The notes under the pieces: model-generated | What the model was told of the DNA's origin: nothing | Database searches by the model: none | Seen by the model: the letters and a program-made list of their open reading frames with translations, nothing else | Position numbers and translations under genes: made by a program | DNA from: Aquitalea sp. LB_tupeE | Lineage (GTDB): Bacteria > Pseudomonadota > Gammaproteobacteria > Burkholderiales > Chromobacteriaceae | Direction of reading: 5' to 3' | Assembly (NCBI RefSeq): GCF_013391415.1 | Contig: NZ_JACAXB010000033.1 | Coordinates: forward strand, 124,001 to 188,000 | Length of the DNA: 64,000 nt | Shown: positions 37,245-46,435 of the stretch, in pieces | Layout of the letters: every line of letters begins with the position of its first letter | Numbering within the stretch: position 1 is the stretch's first letter

Positions 37245-38774
37245 ATGCAAGACAAGCAAGACTACCTGGAGCGCATCCTCACCTCCCGCGTCTATGACGT
37301 CGCAGTGGAAACCCCGCTGGAAACCGCCAACAACCTGAGCCGCCGTACCGGCAACACCATTTTGCTGAAGCGTGAAGACCTGCAACCGGTGTTCTCGTTC
37401 AAGCTGCGCGGTGCCTACAACAAGATGGCCAAGCTGACGCCGGATCAGCTGGCCAACGGCGTGATTACCGCCAGTGCGGGCAATCACGCCCAGGGCGTGG
37501 CGCTGTCGGCCAAGAAAATTGGCTGTGAAGCCATCATCGTGATGCCGGTGACCACCCCGCAGGTGAAGATTGACGGCGTGACCAGCCGTGGCGGCAAGGT
37601 AGTCTTGCATGGCGAATCATTCAGCGATGCCTATCAGCACGCCATGAAACTGGTGGCTGAAACCGGCAAAACTTATATCCCGCCGTTTGACGACCCGGAC
37701 GTGATTGCCGGTCAGGGCACCATCGGCATGGAAATCCTGCGCCAGCACCCCGGCCATATCGATGCCGTGTTCGTGGCGATTGGCGGCGGCGGACTGGCCG
37801 CAGGCGTGGCCAGCTTCATCAAGCGTCTGAAACCGGAAATCAAGATCATCGGCGTGCAGCCGGTGGATTCGGACGCCATGAAGCAGTCCATCGAAAAGGG
37901 TGAACGCGTTGAATTGAAAGACGTGGGCCTGTTTGCCGATGGTGTGGCCGTCAAGCTGGTGGGCGAGGAAACCTTCCGCATCTGCCGCGAGCTGCTGGAC
38001 GAAATCATGCTGGTGGATTCGGACGCCATGTGCGCCGCCATCAAGGATATTTTCGAAGACACCCGCTCCATCGTGGAACCGGCCGGTGCGCTGGCCGTGG
38101 CTGCCGCCAAGGCCTATATCGAGCGCGAGGGCTGTACGGGGCAGACGCTGGTGGCCATCAATTGCGGCGCCAACATGAATTTCGACCGCCTGCGCCATGT
38201 GTCGGAACGCTCCGAGCTGGGCGAGCGTCGCGAAGCCATCATCGCCGTCACCATTCCGGAAAAGCCGGGCAGCTTCAAACAGTTCTGTTCGGTCATCGGC
38301 AACCGCAACATCACCGAATTCAACTACCGCTTTGCCGACCCCGGCACCGCCCATGTGTTTGTCGGGGTGCAGATCAGCGGCAAGCAGGATTCGGAGCGCA
38401 TCATTGCCGAACTGAAAGCCAACGGCCTGGAAGGGCTGGACCTGACCGACAACGAGCTGGCCAAGCTGCACATCCGCCACCTGGTGGGCGGCCATGCCCC
38501 GCAGCTGAAGGACGAGCGCGTGCTGCGCTTTGAATTCCCGGAACGTCCGGGTGCGCTGATGCGTTTCCTGGAAGGCATGCAGACCAACTGGAACATCAGC
38601 CTGTTCCACTACCGCAACCACGGTGCCGATTATGGCCGCGTACTGGTAGGCATTCAGGTGCCATCCAGCGATAATGCCGAGTTCCAGCGTTTCCTGGATG
38701 GTCTGGCCTACCCCTATGTGGAAGAAACCGACAACCCGGCCTACAAGCTGTTCCTGGGCAAGACCATCCGCTAA
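37245..38774 (+). CDS. ilvA: biosynthetic threonine dehydratase
   Basis: 509 residues, the full-length allosteric form. PLP Lys53 in FSFKLRGAYNK, the phosphate-binding glycine loop GGGGLAAG, and two C-terminal ACT-like regulatory domains (about 330-420 and 425-509) that bind isoleucine and valine. It makes 2-oxobutanoate from threonine, the first committed step of isoleucine synthesis. Monocistronic or cotranscribed with gph 54 bases downstream. Confidence 0.97.
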   Translation: MQDKQDYLERILTSRVYDVAVETPLETANNLSRRTGNTILLKREDLQPVFSFKLRGAYNKMAKLTPDQLANGVITASAGNHAQGVALSAKKIGCEAIIVMPVTTPQVKIDGVTSRGGKVVLHGESFSDAYQHAMKLVAETGKTYIPPFDDPDVIAGQGTIGMEILRQHPGHIDAVFVAIGGGGLAAGVASFIKRLKPEIKIIGVQPVDSDAMKQSIEKGERVELKDVGLFADGVAVKLVGEETFRICRELLDEIMLVDSDAMCAAIKDIFEDTRSIVEPAGALAVAAAKAYIEREGCTGQTLVAINCGANMNFDRLRHVSERSELGERREAIIAVTIPEKPGSFKQFCSVIGNRNITEFNYRFADPGTAHVFVGVQISGKQDSERIIAELKANGLEGLDLTDNELAKLHIRHLVGGHAPQLKDERVLRFEFPERPGALMRFLEGMQTNWNISLFHYRNHGADYGRVLVGIQVPSSDNAEFQRFLDGLAYPYVEETDNPAYKLFLGKTIR

Positions 38775-38828
38775 CCCTGCCTGCCGGCGCACCCAGCTGG
38801 CAGCAGTATCTTGCACAGGCACCCCTAC

Positions 38829-39476
38829 ATGATTCAAGCCGTATTGTTCGATCTGGACGGCACCCTGGCCGACACCGCACGCGACCTGGGCGCCGCCCTC
38901 AACCGTCTGCTGGCCGAAGAAGGCCTGCCGCCGCAGCCCTATTCCGCCATCCGGCCGATTGCCAGCCACGGCGCTCGCGGGCTGGTGAGCCTGGGCTTTG
39001 GCATTGATCGCGAGCATCCGCGTTTTGAAGAATATCGTCTGCGTTTTCTCGATCACTACGAGCACAGCTTCGCTGACGAAACCGTGCTGTTCGATGGCAT
39101 CAACAGCATGCTGGACGGCATTGCTGCCAAGGGCCTGACCTGGGGCATCATCACCAACAAGCCGATGCGTTTTACCGACCGGCTGGTGCCTGCCCTGCCC
39201 TTTGCCAGCCGCCCGGCCGTCACCGTCAGTGGCGATACCGTAGGCGTACCCAAGCCGGACCCGGCACCCATGCTGCATGCAGCAAGCCAGATCGGCATTG
39301 CACCGCAGCACTGCCTGTATGTGGGCGATGCCGAACGTGATATCCAGGCTGGCCGCGGGGTGGGCATGAAAACCGTGCTGGCCAACTGGGGGTATATCTC
39401 GGAGCAAGACCAGCCAGCGCAATGGGGTGCAGACATCAGCATCGACCACCCGCTGGAATTGCTTAAGCACCTGTAA
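38829..39476 (+). CDS. gph: HAD phosphatase, phosphoglycolate phosphatase family
   Basis: 215 residues from ATG 38829 (a TTG at 38811 is less likely). HAD motifs: FDLDGTLADT, the Thr motif ITNKP, Lys in VPKPDPAP, and GDAERDIQAG. The length and sequence type match Gph and the closely related MupP (MurNAc 6-phosphate phosphatase) of beta/gammaproteobacteria; the two cannot be told apart here with certainty. Confidence 0.88.
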   Translation: MIQAVLFDLDGTLADTARDLGAALNRLLAEEGLPPQPYSAIRPIASHGARGLVSLGFGIDREHPRFEEYRLRFLDHYEHSFADETVLFDGINSMLDGIAAKGLTWGIITNKPMRFTDRLVPALPFASRPAVTVSGDTVGVPKPDPAPMLHAASQIGIAPQHCLYVGDAERDIQAGRGVGMKTVLANWGYISEQDQPAQWGADISIDHPLELLKHL

Positions 39477-39499
39477 ACAGGCAACAGCCAACTATTACC

Positions 39500-39536
39500 A
39501 CCCGCATTCGCCATTGGCCGATGCGGGTTTTCTTTT
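39500..39536 (+). terminator. intrinsic terminator after gph
   Basis: CCCGCAT (39501-39507) pairs with ATGCGGG (39521-39527), followed by TTTTCTTTT. Confidence 0.78.
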
Positions 39537-39657
39537 GCCAGATTGAGCACCAAAAAGAAACAATATCTTGAACAAATACATCTATTTCACATTATTGGTA
39601 ATCAATACACTGCATCCATCCGCTGACTGACAGCACAAACCGACAAGGATGCCTACC

Positions 39658-39897
39658 ATGAAACACTTCACCCTCACCCTGCTGGCCCTGAGCTTTAGCA
39701 ACGCCGCACTGGCCGCCCACCACAGCAGCTACCCCAGCAACACCGATGTCAGCGCCTGGCAGGCCGAACAAGCAGCCATCCGTGCGGCAGATGCCCGCCT
39801 ACCGGCAGAACGTCAGGCCGAAATTGCCCGCGACAATGCCACTTGGCAGGCCGCGCTGCTGCAGAAAAACCAGCACAACGCCGGGATCAATCACTAA
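39658..39897 (+). CDS. small exported hypothetical protein
   Basis: 79 residues from ATG 39658, chosen because AAGGA ends 8 bases upstream; an ATG at 39649 overlaps that site. A signal peptide (FTLTLLALSFSNAALA) leaves a mature peptide of about 60 residues that is helical, Ala/Gln-rich and ends AGINH. The His pair after the cleavage site (AAHHSS) is notable. I know no family for it. It lies 32 bases ahead of another unknown gene. Confidence 0.6.
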   Translation: MKHFTLTLLALSFSNAALAAHHSSYPSNTDVSAWQAEQAAIRAADARLPAERQAEIARDNATWQAALLQKNQHNAGINH

Positions 39898-39929
39898 ACG
39901 ACAAGTACAGATCAACAAGGCTGCCCATC

Positions 39930-40385
39930 ATGACTCGCTACCAACTGCATATCACGGCGCACCACACCAGCCTGACTCAGGCGGCACAGTCGGCCCACAG
40001 CATGCCGACAGGCTGGCAGTCGGCACTGCCCGTTGACAGTCACACCCTGCTGCCCACGACTGCCGGGCTGGAGATGGCCATCATGCAGGTGGAAGACGCC
40101 ATCAGTGCCAGCTGGCCACAGCACCTGGCACTGGACACGGTGTACAGCAGCGATGCGGAACTGCAGCAACTGGCCACCCTGTGCGGCTTGCCAGATACGG
40201 CGGGCAACCGGCTTGAGCGCCAACAGGTAGAAAGCCTGTTCGCGCGCCTGGCCAATGCAGTGGAAGGCGGGCTGACCAGTGGGCTACCCGCCACACAGGC
40301 AGGCATGGGCCAGCTGTTGATTGTGCGTGAACTAATGCACCACCTGGACATTGCCAGTATCACCCTGCTTGAGCCCGCTGCCTGA
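39930..40385 (+). CDS. hypothetical protein
   Basis: 151 residues starting MTRYQLHITAHHTSLTQ. No signal peptide or membrane helix. Mostly helical with many Leu/Gln; no family recognised. Probably cotranscribed with the small exported protein just upstream (32-base gap). Confidence 0.6.
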   Translation: MTRYQLHITAHHTSLTQAAQSAHSMPTGWQSALPVDSHTLLPTTAGLEMAIMQVEDAISASWPQHLALDTVYSSDAELQQLATLCGLPDTAGNRLERQQVESLFARLANAVEGGLTSGLPATQAGMGQLLIVRELMHHLDIASITLLEPAA

Positions 40386-40403
40386 CAAGGGCTGCAGGCA
40401 AAG

Positions 40404-40432
40404 AAAAACCGCCGTCAGGAAACTGGCGGCGG
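40404..40432 (-). terminator. intrinsic terminator of the zinc-ribbon gene
   Basis: On the minus strand CCGCCGCCAG, loop TTTC and CTGACGGCGG (one G-U pair) are followed by TTTTTC. It is convergent with the end of the preceding plus-strand gene. Confidence 0.75.
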
Positions 40433-40473
40433 TGTGATGTCCATCCAGCTGCGTCAGCAGCGTGAAAACCGGA

Positions 40474-40740
40474 TCAGAAGGGGTAAACCACTTCTGCCGG
40501 CTTGAACTCGCAAGGCTTGTCGGACGGAGCAGCGTCGTGCATCTCGGCCTTGCTGTCGGAAATCTTCTTCCAGGAACCACCCAGGCTGCAGGCAAAATCC
40601 TGGCCCAGTTCCAGTTCACCAAACGTCGATGGCAGTACCGGCTCTTCACAGTGCGGGCACAGATTACCGGCCGGGCCTGTCAGTTGGGCTCGGCTGGATA
40701 CCTCGTCACACCAGCAACATTTGATTTGATCTTCAGTCAT
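40474..40740 (-). CDS. small zinc-ribbon-like protein
   Basis: 88 residues. Two CxxC pairs, C8/C11 (CCWC) and C28/C31 (CPHC), 16 residues apart, form a likely zinc ribbon. The remainder is acidic and ends AEVVYPF. No larger family is recognised; a role in nucleic-acid binding or metal handling is only a guess. Monocistronic, with its own terminator. Confidence 0.65.
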   Translation of the reverse strand: MTEDQIKCCWCDEVSSRAQLTGPAGNLCPHCEEPVLPSTFGELELGQDFACSLGGSWKKISDSKAEMHDAAPSDKPCEFKPAEVVYPF

Positions 40741-40838
40741 CTTTACTTCCCGTTACCTTGGCTTGTCATGTCGAAATGACGCGAATGGAACGGGATTATA
40801 CCCGGCTTGCAGCAAACCGACGAATGCCTTGTACGGCA

Positions 40839-41672
40839 TCAGGCAGCGCGACAGGCCGCGCGGGATGAAAACAGGGCCACTGCCGGACGTGCGTAATAGA
40901 AACCCTGCAACAGCGCCGCACCGGACTCCACCACCAGCTGGTGCTGGGCTTCGGTCTCCACCCCTTCGCACACCACCTGGGCACCCAGGGCGGCAATCAT
41001 GCTGATCAGCCCCGGCAATACCGTACGCGCTCGCGGGTTCATCATGGACTGCGTCAAAAGGCTGCGATCGAGCTTGACCAGGTCCGGCGTCAATTGCCAT
41101 AGCCGGTCAAAATTGGAATGTCCGGCACCGAAATCATCAATGGCGATACGAAAGCCCTTGCGTTTGTAGCTGTTAATGGCAGCATCCAGCAAGGCTAGGT
41201 CTTCTATTTCCGATTCGACAATTTCCAGCACCACCTGCTCCGGCATCAGCCCGCAATAGTGCAGCAGGGTTTCGAAGGTGGTGCCGTGCTTGCCGCTGGC
41301 AATGCTGAGCAAATGCCGCCCATGCACATTCAGGAACAGCAATTCACCGGCATCTGCCTGACTGGAAAAATTCAGCGCATGCACCACCCGGCTCAGGCGG
41401 TCCAGATATACCAGCTCCTCGGCAGAACTGGCGCGGGCAAAAAAGCGGTCAATGGCCATGGGCTGGCCGTCGCGGTCGGTTACCCGCAGCAAGGCCTCGT
41501 GCGCAAACGGCTGCAGGCTGTGCGCATGCATGATGGGCTGAAATGCACTGTACAAACGTAAACCACCATACATGGCGAACGCGCCATGGTCGGAAAAATT
41601 AAGCGTGGGACTGTGCCGGGCAACCCCGGCAGGCCATTGATTGAAATAGCTCAACAAACGGTTTAACTGCAT
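40839..41672 (-). CDS. EAL-domain c-di-GMP phosphodiesterase
   Basis: 277 residues from ATG 41672 (AGGA 5 bases upstream); a GTG at 41702 would add ten residues. It is a stand-alone EAL domain with all catalytic motifs: HEALLR, LFLNVHG (Asn), LEIVESE, IAIDDFGAGHSN, VKLDRSLL (Lys), VCEGVET and QGFYYARP. It should hydrolyse cyclic di-GMP to pGpG in the cytoplasm. No sensory domain beyond a short N-terminus is present. The gene before it on the same strand encodes a degenerate EAL protein (63-base gap), suggesting duplication. Confidence 0.92.
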   Translation of the reverse strand: MQLNRLLSYFNQWPAGVARHSPTLNFSDHGAFAMYGGLRLYSAFQPIMHAHSLQPFAHEALLRVTDRDGQPMAIDRFFARASSAEELVYLDRLSRVVHALNFSSQADAGELLFLNVHGRHLLSIASGKHGTTFETLLHYCGLMPEQVVLEIVESEIEDLALLDAAINSYKRKGFRIAIDDFGAGHSNFDRLWQLTPDLVKLDRSLLTQSMMNPRARTVLPGLISMIAALGAQVVCEGVETEAQHQLVVESGAALLQGFYYARPAVALFSSRAACRAA

Positions 41673-41734
41673 GCATGTCCTATCTTGATTGGGCAGCTTC
41701 ACGTCCGAACCATCACAAGCAGCCCTGACCTGCT

Positions 41735-42307
41735 TCAGGCTGGGCGCAGCCGGTGCAGGATATTGTCATCATCGGCACTGGCCACATAAGTGGCAAAACC
41801 ATGACGTGCATAACTTTCCTTGAGTGCCAGCAAACGTTCAGGCCGAGCGGCATAGTCAGGTGGCAGCACAAATCCGATTTGCAGCGACGGCATGGCCAGT
41901 TGATCGACGATCTGGCGAAACACCCGGCCGTGATCCTGGCTCACCCGCTCCAGCAAGGCCCCGGAAACAGGCAATAACAAGCCTTCGCCCTGGTGCGGGC
42001 CTTGCAGGTAATTGAGCAGATGCAGGCAGCGGATGAAGCGGTCCAGCACCACCGGCGTTTCGCTCACCCCGGTCAGGCGGGAGAGCACCTCGCCACCGAT
42101 AGGCTCGCCACCGGGTGCAACAGCATGCAGGCTGGCCAGCACGCCAAGCGGCTGACCGGCAGTGTCACTGACAGACACAAAGCGGCTGGCAAGCCTTACC
42201 TTGAGGAACTCCCCCACCACTTCTCCATCAGCGGTATTCCATAATGGAAATTCCATGAAGTACGCAGGATGGATGGTATGCAGAAAACGTGTGAGCAATG
42301 GATTCAT
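41735..42307 (-). CDS. degenerate EAL-like protein
   Basis: 190 residues from the ATG at 42307; an ATG at 42433 would give 232 residues but has no visible ribosome site. It aligns by eye with the neighbouring EAL protein over the central region (VVLDRFIRCLHLLNYLQG against YLDRLSRVVHALNFSSQ, and GLLLPVSGALLERVSQDHG). The catalytic Glu, Asn and DDFG motifs are missing and the chain stops about where the DDFG strand would lie. It is probably a nonenzymatic c-di-GMP-related or regulatory remnant that is still intact as a gene. Confidence 0.65.
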   Translation of the reverse strand: MNPLLTRFLHTIHPAYFMEFPLWNTADGEVVGEFLKVRLASRFVSVSDTAGQPLGVLASLHAVAPGGEPIGGEVLSRLTGVSETPVVLDRFIRCLHLLNYLQGPHQGEGLLLPVSGALLERVSQDHGRVFRQIVDQLAMPSLQIGFVLPPDYAARPERLLALKESYARHGFATYVASADDDNILHRLRPA

Positions 42308-42851
42308 GTGCGGCCTGACCGGCGGCAGGCATTTAAGCGTATGGGTGCAGGTCTGGCGCAGACCTTGTCTTCCCTGCACTCTAGCCGCAACTGGGGCAGA
42401 AGAAAAATCATCAATCTTCAATTTGACATGCATTTATCTGCTATCGACTGCACAAATCCGTCGCAAGAGCGTTCCGGAATACAAATCGACATGCCGGTAT
42501 TGATATGACGCAAACTCTGCAAAAGTCATGCTGGACGCAATTTTTCTGCGCCGGGATACTGCCTGCGTTAATCCTCCTCCATCCTATGGAACTTGTGCCC
42601 ACCCCTTGCCGGGTGGGCAATTTTTATGTTGGCAGTGCTTTCCTAGGCAGCGGTCAGTGGCGCCTGCCACGCACTGGTCGGACTTCTCCTCCCTGATTGC
42701 AGCACAGTGGCCAACACCTGCACATTTCACCTGCAAGCAGCAGTTGCCCCCGGCCAGCTCCCCTGTCAAGCCGTCTTGTGTTTATCATGATCAGCCCGCC
42801 CGGATGCGCCAGCACCTAGCCATTACCCGCCTACCAAGACAAGGCCACGCG
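42308..42851. other. 544-base divergent region upstream of mdcR
   Basis: No convincing gene. The plus-strand frame that begins in this region is the N-terminal overextension of mdcR. The stretch is less GC-rich than its flanks, contains a TTGACA box at 42423-42428, and holds an intrinsic terminator at 42596-42625 with no upstream plus-strand gene. A small RNA or an attenuated leader is possible. Confidence 0.5.
42596..42625 (+). terminator. orphan intrinsic terminator upstream of mdcR
   Basis: TGCCCACCC (42596-42604) pairs perfectly with GGGTGGGCA (42611-42619) across the 6-base loop CTTGCC, followed by ATTTTT. No plus-strand gene ends before it; it stands 227 bases ahead of mdcR. Confidence 0.75.
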
Positions 42852-43799
42852 ATGATCAGTGAAGAAATCACCCTGCGCAAACTGCAAACCCTGGCTGCTT
42901 TTGTCGCCACCGGCAGCCTGCCGCGCACCGCCGAACGCATGCAGATGAGCACGGTGAGCGTGCACCGTGCCCTGCATTCGCTGGAAGACGCCATGCGCTG
43001 CCCCTTGTTCCGCCACGAGGGTCGCAGGCTGATTGCCCTGCCTGCCGCGCTGGCGCTGGCCGAAGCGGCCGAGGACGCCGAGCGGACACTGGAAAGCGGC
43101 ATTCGCAAAGCGCGGGAAAAAGCCGGGTTTGGCGCGGCCCAGCTGAAAATCGGTGCCATGTATTCACTGACGGTGGAGTTGATTCCACGGCTGGTGATGG
43201 GGGTGAAGCTGCGCCGCCCGGAACTGGCCATCGAATTGCAGCTGGGTTCCAACGCCCAGTTGCTGGACAAGCTGCATACACAGAGCGTGGACGCCCTGCT
43301 GATGTCGCTGCCAGATGAAGGCAGCCCGCCTGGCTTGCTGGCGGTGCCGCTGTTTGAGGACCAGCTGTATCTGGCCTCCTCGCTGACCAGCCCTGCGCCG
43401 GTCAGCCCCACCGCCGATCTGGCTGATTACCGCCATGAAAAATTCGTCGCTCTCAGCGACGGTTTTGCCACCAGCCGCGACTTCCAGCGCCTGTTCAGCA
43501 ACGCGGGCTACCAGCCGGATGTGGTGATGCGGGTGGATGACATTTTCTCGCTGATGAACCTGGTGGCGGCCGGGGTGGGCCTCAGCCTGTTGCCTGGCCG
43601 GGTCAGTTCCTTGTTTGCCGGGCGCATCCGCTTCACCCCGCTGGCCCAAGAGTGGCACAGCACGCAGCGTATCGGCCTGCTGCTGCAGGAATGTCGCGAG
43701 CGCGACCCCAATCTTCTGGCCTTGCTGGCCGAAGCCCGCATGCTGGGGCAGCAGATGTCGACCAATGGCCTTGCGGCCAAACCATTAGCCTCAGGCTAA
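42852..43799 (+). CDS. mdcR: malonate utilisation LysR regulator MdcR
   Basis: 315 residues from ATG 42852 (AAGG 7 bases upstream); longer frames run through the orphan terminator. LysR winged helix (LQTLAAFVATGSLPRTAERMQ) and LysR substrate-binding domain (DDIFSLMNLVAAGVGLSLLPGR). The identity as MdcR rests on position: it is followed 81 bases later, on the same strand, by a complete mdc operon, and the domain text suits known MdcR. It would activate mdc transcription in response to malonate. Confidence 0.88.
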   Translation: MISEEITLRKLQTLAAFVATGSLPRTAERMQMSTVSVHRALHSLEDAMRCPLFRHEGRRLIALPAALALAEAAEDAERTLESGIRKAREKAGFGAAQLKIGAMYSLTVELIPRLVMGVKLRRPELAIELQLGSNAQLLDKLHTQSVDALLMSLPDEGSPPGLLAVPLFEDQLYLASSLTSPAPVSPTADLADYRHEKFVALSDGFATSRDFQRLFSNAGYQPDVVMRVDDIFSLMNLVAAGVGLSLLPGRVSSLFAGRIRFTPLAQEWHSTQRIGLLLQECRERDPNLLALLAEARMLGQQMSTNGLAAKPLASG

Positions 43800-43880
43800 T
43801 AATCGTGCAATCAGCTTGATTGATGGCCAGCCTGCCAGCGCCTACCTTGCAGGCATTCTCATCTGCAACAGGAAGCAAGC

Positions 43881-45542
43881 ATGCTGGCATCCTCAACGCC
43901 CTCACCGGTCTGGCATCGCCGCCGTGACGAAAAGCGCCGCCGCATCGAACTGGCCAGCCCTCTGGCCAATGGCTGCATACTACCCACCGACCAGCTGACC
44001 GCCGCACTGGAAATCCTGATCGCTCCCGGCGACAGGGTGGTACTGGAAGGCAATAACCAGAAACAGGCCGACTTCCTGTCACGCAGCCTGGCCCGTGCCA
44101 ATCCGGCCCGCCTGCATGACCTGCACATGATTATTCCCAGCGTGGGGCGGCCCGAGCATCTGGACATTTTCGAAAGCGGCATTGCCCGCAAGCTGGACTT
44201 TTCCTTCTCCGGCCCGCAAAGCCTGCGTATCGGCCAGCTATTGCAGGATGGCTGCCTGGAAATCGGCGCCATTCACACTTATGTCGAGTTGTATGCCCGG
44301 CTGTTTGTCGACCTCACCCCCAATGTCGCGCTGGTGGCTGCCTATCAGGCCGACCGCCACGGCAATCTCTACACCGGCCCCAGCACCGAAGACACCCCGG
44401 CGCTGGTGGAGGCCACCGCCTTTCGTGACGGCATTGTCATTGCCCAGGTAAACGAGATTGTCGAAGACCCGTCCGGACTCACCCGCGTGGACATTCCGGC
44501 CGACTGGGTGGATTTCGTGGTACTGGCCGACCGCCCCTTCTTTATCGAACCGCTGTTCACCCGCGACCCGCGCCTGATCAAGCCGGTACATGTGCTGATG
44601 GCGATGATGGCGATTCGCGGCATTTACGAACGTCATCAAGTGCAATCGCTCAACCACGGTCTGGGCTTCAATACCGCCGCCATCGAATTGCTGCTGCCCA
44701 CCTATGGCGAGCAACTGGGGCTGAAGGGCAAAATCTGCCGTCACTGGACGCTGAACCCGCACCCCACGCTGATACCGGCCATCGAAAGCGGCTGGGTGGA
44801 CAGCGTACACTGCTTTGGCGGCGAACTGGGCATGGAAGCCTATGTGGCGGCCCGTCCCGATGTGTTCTTCACCGGGCGGGACGGTTCGCTGCGCTCCAAT
44901 CGCGCCTTCTGCCAGATGGCCGGGCAATACGCGGTGGACATGTTTATCGGCTCCACCCTGCAAATGGATGGCGATGGCCATTCCTCCACCGTCACCCATG
45001 GCCGCCTGTCCGGCTTTGGCGGTGCCCCCAATATGGGGCACGACCCACATGGCCGACGCCATGCCAGCCCGGCCTGGCTGGACCTGATTCAGACCGATAG
45101 CCTGCTGGCCCGTGGCCGCAAACTGGTGGTGCAAATGGTGGAAACCTTCCAGGGCAACGGCCAGCCCACCATCGTGGAAAGCCTGGACGCGGTGGAAGTG
45201 GCGCGCAGCAGCGGCATGCCGCTGGCACCGGTGATGATTTACGGCGATGACGTCAGCCATGTCCTGACCGAAGAAGGCATTGCCTACCTGTACAAGGCCG
45301 AATCGCTGGAACAGCGCCGGCAGATGATTGCCGCCGTGGCCGGCATCACTCCCATTGGCCTGCGCCACGACCCGGCCAACACCACCCGACTGCGCCAGGC
45401 TGGACTAGTGGCCCTGCCGGAAGACCTGGGCATCCGTCGCAGCGATGCCAGCCGCTCGCTACTGGCCGCCAAGAGCATGGCGGACCTGGTCACTTGGTCG
45501 GACGGGCTGTACCAGCCCCCAGCCCGCTTCAGGAGCTGGTAA
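43881..45542 (+). CDS. mdcA: malonate decarboxylase subunit alpha (acetyl-S-ACP:malonate ACP transferase)
   Basis: 553 residues, the family length. CoA-transferase-fold text typical of MdcA (EGNNQKQADFLSRSLA, GFGGAPNMGHDPHGRRH). It exchanges the acetyl group on the MdcC prosthetic group for malonate. First structural gene of the operon; its stop overlaps the mdcB start by one base (TAATG). Confidence 0.96.
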   Translation: MLASSTPSPVWHRRRDEKRRRIELASPLANGCILPTDQLTAALEILIAPGDRVVLEGNNQKQADFLSRSLARANPARLHDLHMIIPSVGRPEHLDIFESGIARKLDFSFSGPQSLRIGQLLQDGCLEIGAIHTYVELYARLFVDLTPNVALVAAYQADRHGNLYTGPSTEDTPALVEATAFRDGIVIAQVNEIVEDPSGLTRVDIPADWVDFVVLADRPFFIEPLFTRDPRLIKPVHVLMAMMAIRGIYERHQVQSLNHGLGFNTAAIELLLPTYGEQLGLKGKICRHWTLNPHPTLIPAIESGWVDSVHCFGGELGMEAYVAARPDVFFTGRDGSLRSNRAFCQMAGQYAVDMFIGSTLQMDGDGHSSTVTHGRLSGFGGAPNMGHDPHGRRHASPAWLDLIQTDSLLARGRKLVVQMVETFQGNGQPTIVESLDAVEVARSSGMPLAPVMIYGDDVSHVLTEEGIAYLYKAESLEQRRQMIAAVAGITPIGLRHDPANTTRLRQAGLVALPEDLGIRRSDASRSLLAAKSMADLVTWSDGLYQPPARFRSW

Positions 45543-46399
45543 TGCTGCCCGCCCTCGCCCCCGATCAGGCCGGGCAACTGGCCGGCCAGCTGGCGCTACT
45601 CGCCTGCCAGTGCCTGCTGGACGAAGCACATCTGGCCCCCAAACCCGGACTGGTGGACAGCCGTGGCAGCGGCGCGCACAGCGACCTTAACCTGGAGCTG
45701 ATGTGCCGCTCGGCCCGCGCCTTGCAACCGGCCTTCTTTGCCATGGCCCACGCAGCCTGGCAGCAAGCGCCATCGACCACCCTGCGCGAACAGCTAGGCA
45801 GCCTGGGCCGGGCGGGTGAACAAGCCATGCTGCAGGCCAGTGGCGGCGTCAACACCCATCGCGGCGCCATCTGGGCCATCGGCCTGCTGGTGGCCGCCGC
45901 CGCCATGGACAGCAGCCAACGGCAAAGCGATGCCGTCTGTCAGCGCGCCGCCGCACTGGCGCAACTGCCCGACCGTCTGCTGCCAGCCCAGCCACGCAAG
46001 GGGGATCAGGCATGCCGCCGTTATGGCGTGGGCGGAGCCCGCGGCGAAGCGCAGCAAGGGTTTCCGCACATCACCCAGCTGGCGCTGCCCACCCTGCATG
46101 CCAGCCGCGCGCATGGCGATGGCGAGACCCATGCCCGGCTCAATGCACTGCTGGCCATCATGAGCCGACTGGACGACACCTGCCTGCTGTCACGCGGTGG
46201 CATGGCGGGCTTGACCCTGGTGCAAAGCGGCGCACTGGCTGTGCTGGACGCAGGCGGAGTGGCCACCTTGCCCGGCCGCCGCAGGCTGTATCAACTGGAA
46301 AAAGCCATGCTGGCGGAGCGGCTGTCACCGGGCGGCGCGGCCGACCTGCTGGCCGCCACCCTGCTGCTGGACCGGCTGCCACAGATCGCAGCTGACTGA
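45542..46399 (+). CDS. mdcB: triphosphoribosyl-dephospho-CoA synthase MdcB
   Basis: 285 residues from ATG 45542; an upstream ATG at 45494 lies inside mdcA. CitG/MdcB family (KPGLVDSRGSGAHSDLNLELM, GVNTHRGAIWAIGLL, HITQLALPTL). It makes the precursor of the 2'-(5''-triphosphoribosyl)-3'-dephospho-CoA prosthetic group of MdcC from ATP and dephospho-CoA. Its position second in the operon differs from Klebsiella, where it comes later. Confidence 0.94.
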   Translation: MLPALAPDQAGQLAGQLALLACQCLLDEAHLAPKPGLVDSRGSGAHSDLNLELMCRSARALQPAFFAMAHAAWQQAPSTTLREQLGSLGRAGEQAMLQASGGVNTHRGAIWAIGLLVAAAAMDSSQRQSDAVCQRAAALAQLPDRLLPAQPRKGDQACRRYGVGGARGEAQQGFPHITQLALPTLHASRAHGDGETHARLNALLAIMSRLDDTCLLSRGGMAGLTLVQSGALAVLDAGGVATLPGRRRLYQLEKAMLAERLSPGGAADLLAATLLLDRLPQIAAD

Positions 46400-46435
46400 C
46401 GCAGGCAACGGATACACAGGAATGAAGGAGTAAGC

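Noticed and set aside
37617-39491. 624-codon open frame on the minus strand
   Set aside because: Antisense to ilvA and gph, both with full catalytic motifs; the translation is His/Gln-rich and matches nothing.
44238-45368. 376-codon open frame on the minus strand
   Set aside because: Antisense to mdcA, which has a complete family match.
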